From: Neogemmobacter tilapiae
Lineage (GTDB): Bacteria > Pseudomonadota > Alphaproteobacteria > Rhodobacterales > Rhodobacteraceae
Length of the DNA: 63,332 nt
Assembly: GCF_014652215.1 (NCBI RefSeq)
Contig: NZ_BMYJ01000009.1
Coordinates: 1 to 63,332 of the forward strand
Direction: 5' to 3'
Under the pieces are notes generated by a model. The model was not told the DNA's origin, searched no databases, and saw only the letters and a program-made list of their open reading frames with translations. Shown in pieces: positions 62,440 through 63,332 of the stretch. Each line of letters opens with the position of its first letter. The stretch's first letter is position 1. The translations under genes were made by a program, and so were the position numbers.

Positions 62440-62440
62440 G

Positions 62441-63332
62441 ATGAAAAAAGCTGCAATTGCGCTTCCTGCGGCTTTGCTGGCCGGTGCCTTGGCGCTGTCT
62501 TCGGTGTTCATCGTGGATGAACGGGAACGGGTGCTGGTGCTGCAATTCGGTCAGGTGAAGCAGATCATTACCGAGCCGGGCCTTGGGTTCAAGATTCCGC
62601 TGATGCAGGATGTGGTGCGCTATGACGACCGCATTTTGGGCGTGGCGACCCAGCCGGTTGAGGTGACGATGCTGGATGATCGGCGTCTGGTGGTGGATGC
62701 GTTCACGCGCTGGCGGATTTCGGATCTGGTGGCCTTTCGTCAGGCCGTAGGGGCCGGGGGGATTGAACAGGGCTTGCGGCGTCTGGAAGGCATCGTGAAC
62801 CCGGCGATCCAAGAGGTTCTGGGTTCAGTGCCGTCGAACAACGTGCTGTCCGAGGACCGGACGGCGCTGATGAACCGGATCCGCGAGATCGTGCGGCGGC
62901 AGGCGATTGCCTTGGGGATCGAGGTGATCGACGTAAGGCTGACGCGGACGAACCTGCCGGAACAGAACTTGGATGCGACCTTTGCGCGGATGCGGGCGGA
63001 ACGCGAACGCGAAGCGGCGGATGAAATCGCGCGGGGCGGCGAGGCGGCGCAGCGCGTGCGGGCGACGGCGGACCGGGAGGTGGTGGTGCTGACCTCGGAT
63101 GCGCGGCGGCAGGCCGAGGTGATCCGGGGTGAGGCGGATGCGGAACGGAACAGCATCTATGCCGAGGCTTTCGGGCGCGACCCGGAATTCTTTGCCTTTA
63201 CGCGGTCGCTGACCAGCTATGAGCGGGCTTTGCAGGCGGGGAATTCGTCGATCGTGCTAAGCCCGGATAGCGAGTTCTTTGAGTACCTGCGCAGCGGCGA
63301 AGCGCCGGTGGCGGCGGAACCTGCGGCGGAAT
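62441..63332 (+). CDS. hflC: FtsH protease modulator HflC, partial
   Basis: From ATG 62441 the frame is open to the right edge (297 codons), so the stop is outside the window. One N-terminal helix (AAIALPAALLAGALALSSVF) is followed by an SPFH domain (DERERVLVLQFGQVKQIITE, PGLGFKIPLMQDVVRYDDRI) and the HflC-typical RQAIALGIEVIDVRLTRTNL and ARRQAEVIRGEADAERNSIY. It begins one base after the hflK stop, forming the usual hflKC pair. Confidence 0.94.
   Translation, partial: MKKAAIALPAALLAGALALSSVFIVDERERVLVLQFGQVKQIITEPGLGFKIPLMQDVVRYDDRILGVATQPVEVTMLDDRRLVVDAFTRWRISDLVAFRQAVGAGGIEQGLRRLEGIVNPAIQEVLGSVPSNNVLSEDRTALMNRIREIVRRQAIALGIEVIDVRLTRTNLPEQNLDATFARMRAEREREAADEIARGGEAAQRVRATADREVVVLTSDARRQAEVIRGEADAERNSIYAEAFGRDPEFFAFTRSLTSYERALQAGNSSIVLSPDSEFFEYLRSGEAPVAAEPAAE

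Noticed and set aside
59095-62511. A very long minus-strand open frame of about 1138 codons
   Set aside because: It lies antisense to rpiA, gor and hflK, which have clear family motifs. Long antisense frames are common in GC-rich genes and this one is rich in His, Arg and Pro without any domain.

Overview
The window comes from a high-GC alphaproteobacterium, very probably a member of the Rhodobacteraceae. The markers are a photolyase/cfa/trgA/trgB/cysK cluster like the tellurite-resistance locus described in Rhodobacter sphaeroides, the small DUF2842 and DUF6524 membrane genes around purA, a serine recombinase + DUF2924 module, and RTX-type proteins. There are three kinds of territory: an accessory island (1 to about 15.3 kb, ending at a tRNA-Ser), ordinary chromosome (15.4-63.3 kb), and two lineage-specific patches inside it (a REP/RAYT array at 41.9-43.2 kb and a tandem RTX family at 51.4-56.7 kb).

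Island, left part (1-6.2 kb): phage or integrative-element genes. They are a partial HTH protein, a ParB-like/DNA methyltransferase fusion, an AT-rich gene of unknown function, and a tightly overlapping module of HTH protein, small protein, DUF2924 protein, large serine recombinase and small HTH protein.

Island, right part (6.5-14.7 kb): the most interesting section. A minus-strand operon of five nearly overlapping genes encodes a phosphoribosyltransferase-like protein, an AAA/ORC-like ATPase, an unrecognised Rossmann-like protein, a double-SIS + HAD fusion, and a PfkB-family sugar/nucleoside kinase. It meets, tail to tail with a short overlap, a NADAR-family gene that diverges from a small XRE regulator. 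Together they look like a system that makes, breaks or recycles a ribose-containing nucleotide under control of an ATPase. This is a good candidate for an undescribed immunity or stress system. A well-formed promoter lies upstream of the PRTase gene. The island abuts the 3' end of tRNA-Ser(GGA).

Chromosome, 15.4-30 kb: a small conserved gene, an HTH regulator beside a strong palindrome, then a long minus-strand operon reading phr, cfa, trgA, trgB, cysK, mechanosensitive channel, alaX. Next are a cysteine-desulfurase-like gene and an orphan polyamine-type binding protein, diverging across a pair of phased palindromes.

28-41.6 kb: an alpha-glucoside/maltose locus (ABC ATPase and LacI regulator on minus; alpha-glucosidase, binding protein and two permeases on plus), then a BMP-type nucleoside/purine ABC transporter operon ending in a cytosine-deaminase-like amidohydrolase.

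41.6-51.2 kb: a REP array with an intact RAYT transposase and three decayed copies of its 3' end, then pyrG, secG, a DUF6524 gene broken by an in-frame stop, purA, a DUF2842 gene, a long acidic protein, thiamine pyrophosphokinase and an EamA transporter.

51.4-63.3 kb: four tandem paralogous RTX/beta-helix proteins, L-serine dehydratase, an EF-hand protein, rpiA, glutathione reductase, and hflK with a partial hflC running off the right edge.

All calls are from reading the sequence and family knowledge only. No database search was run.
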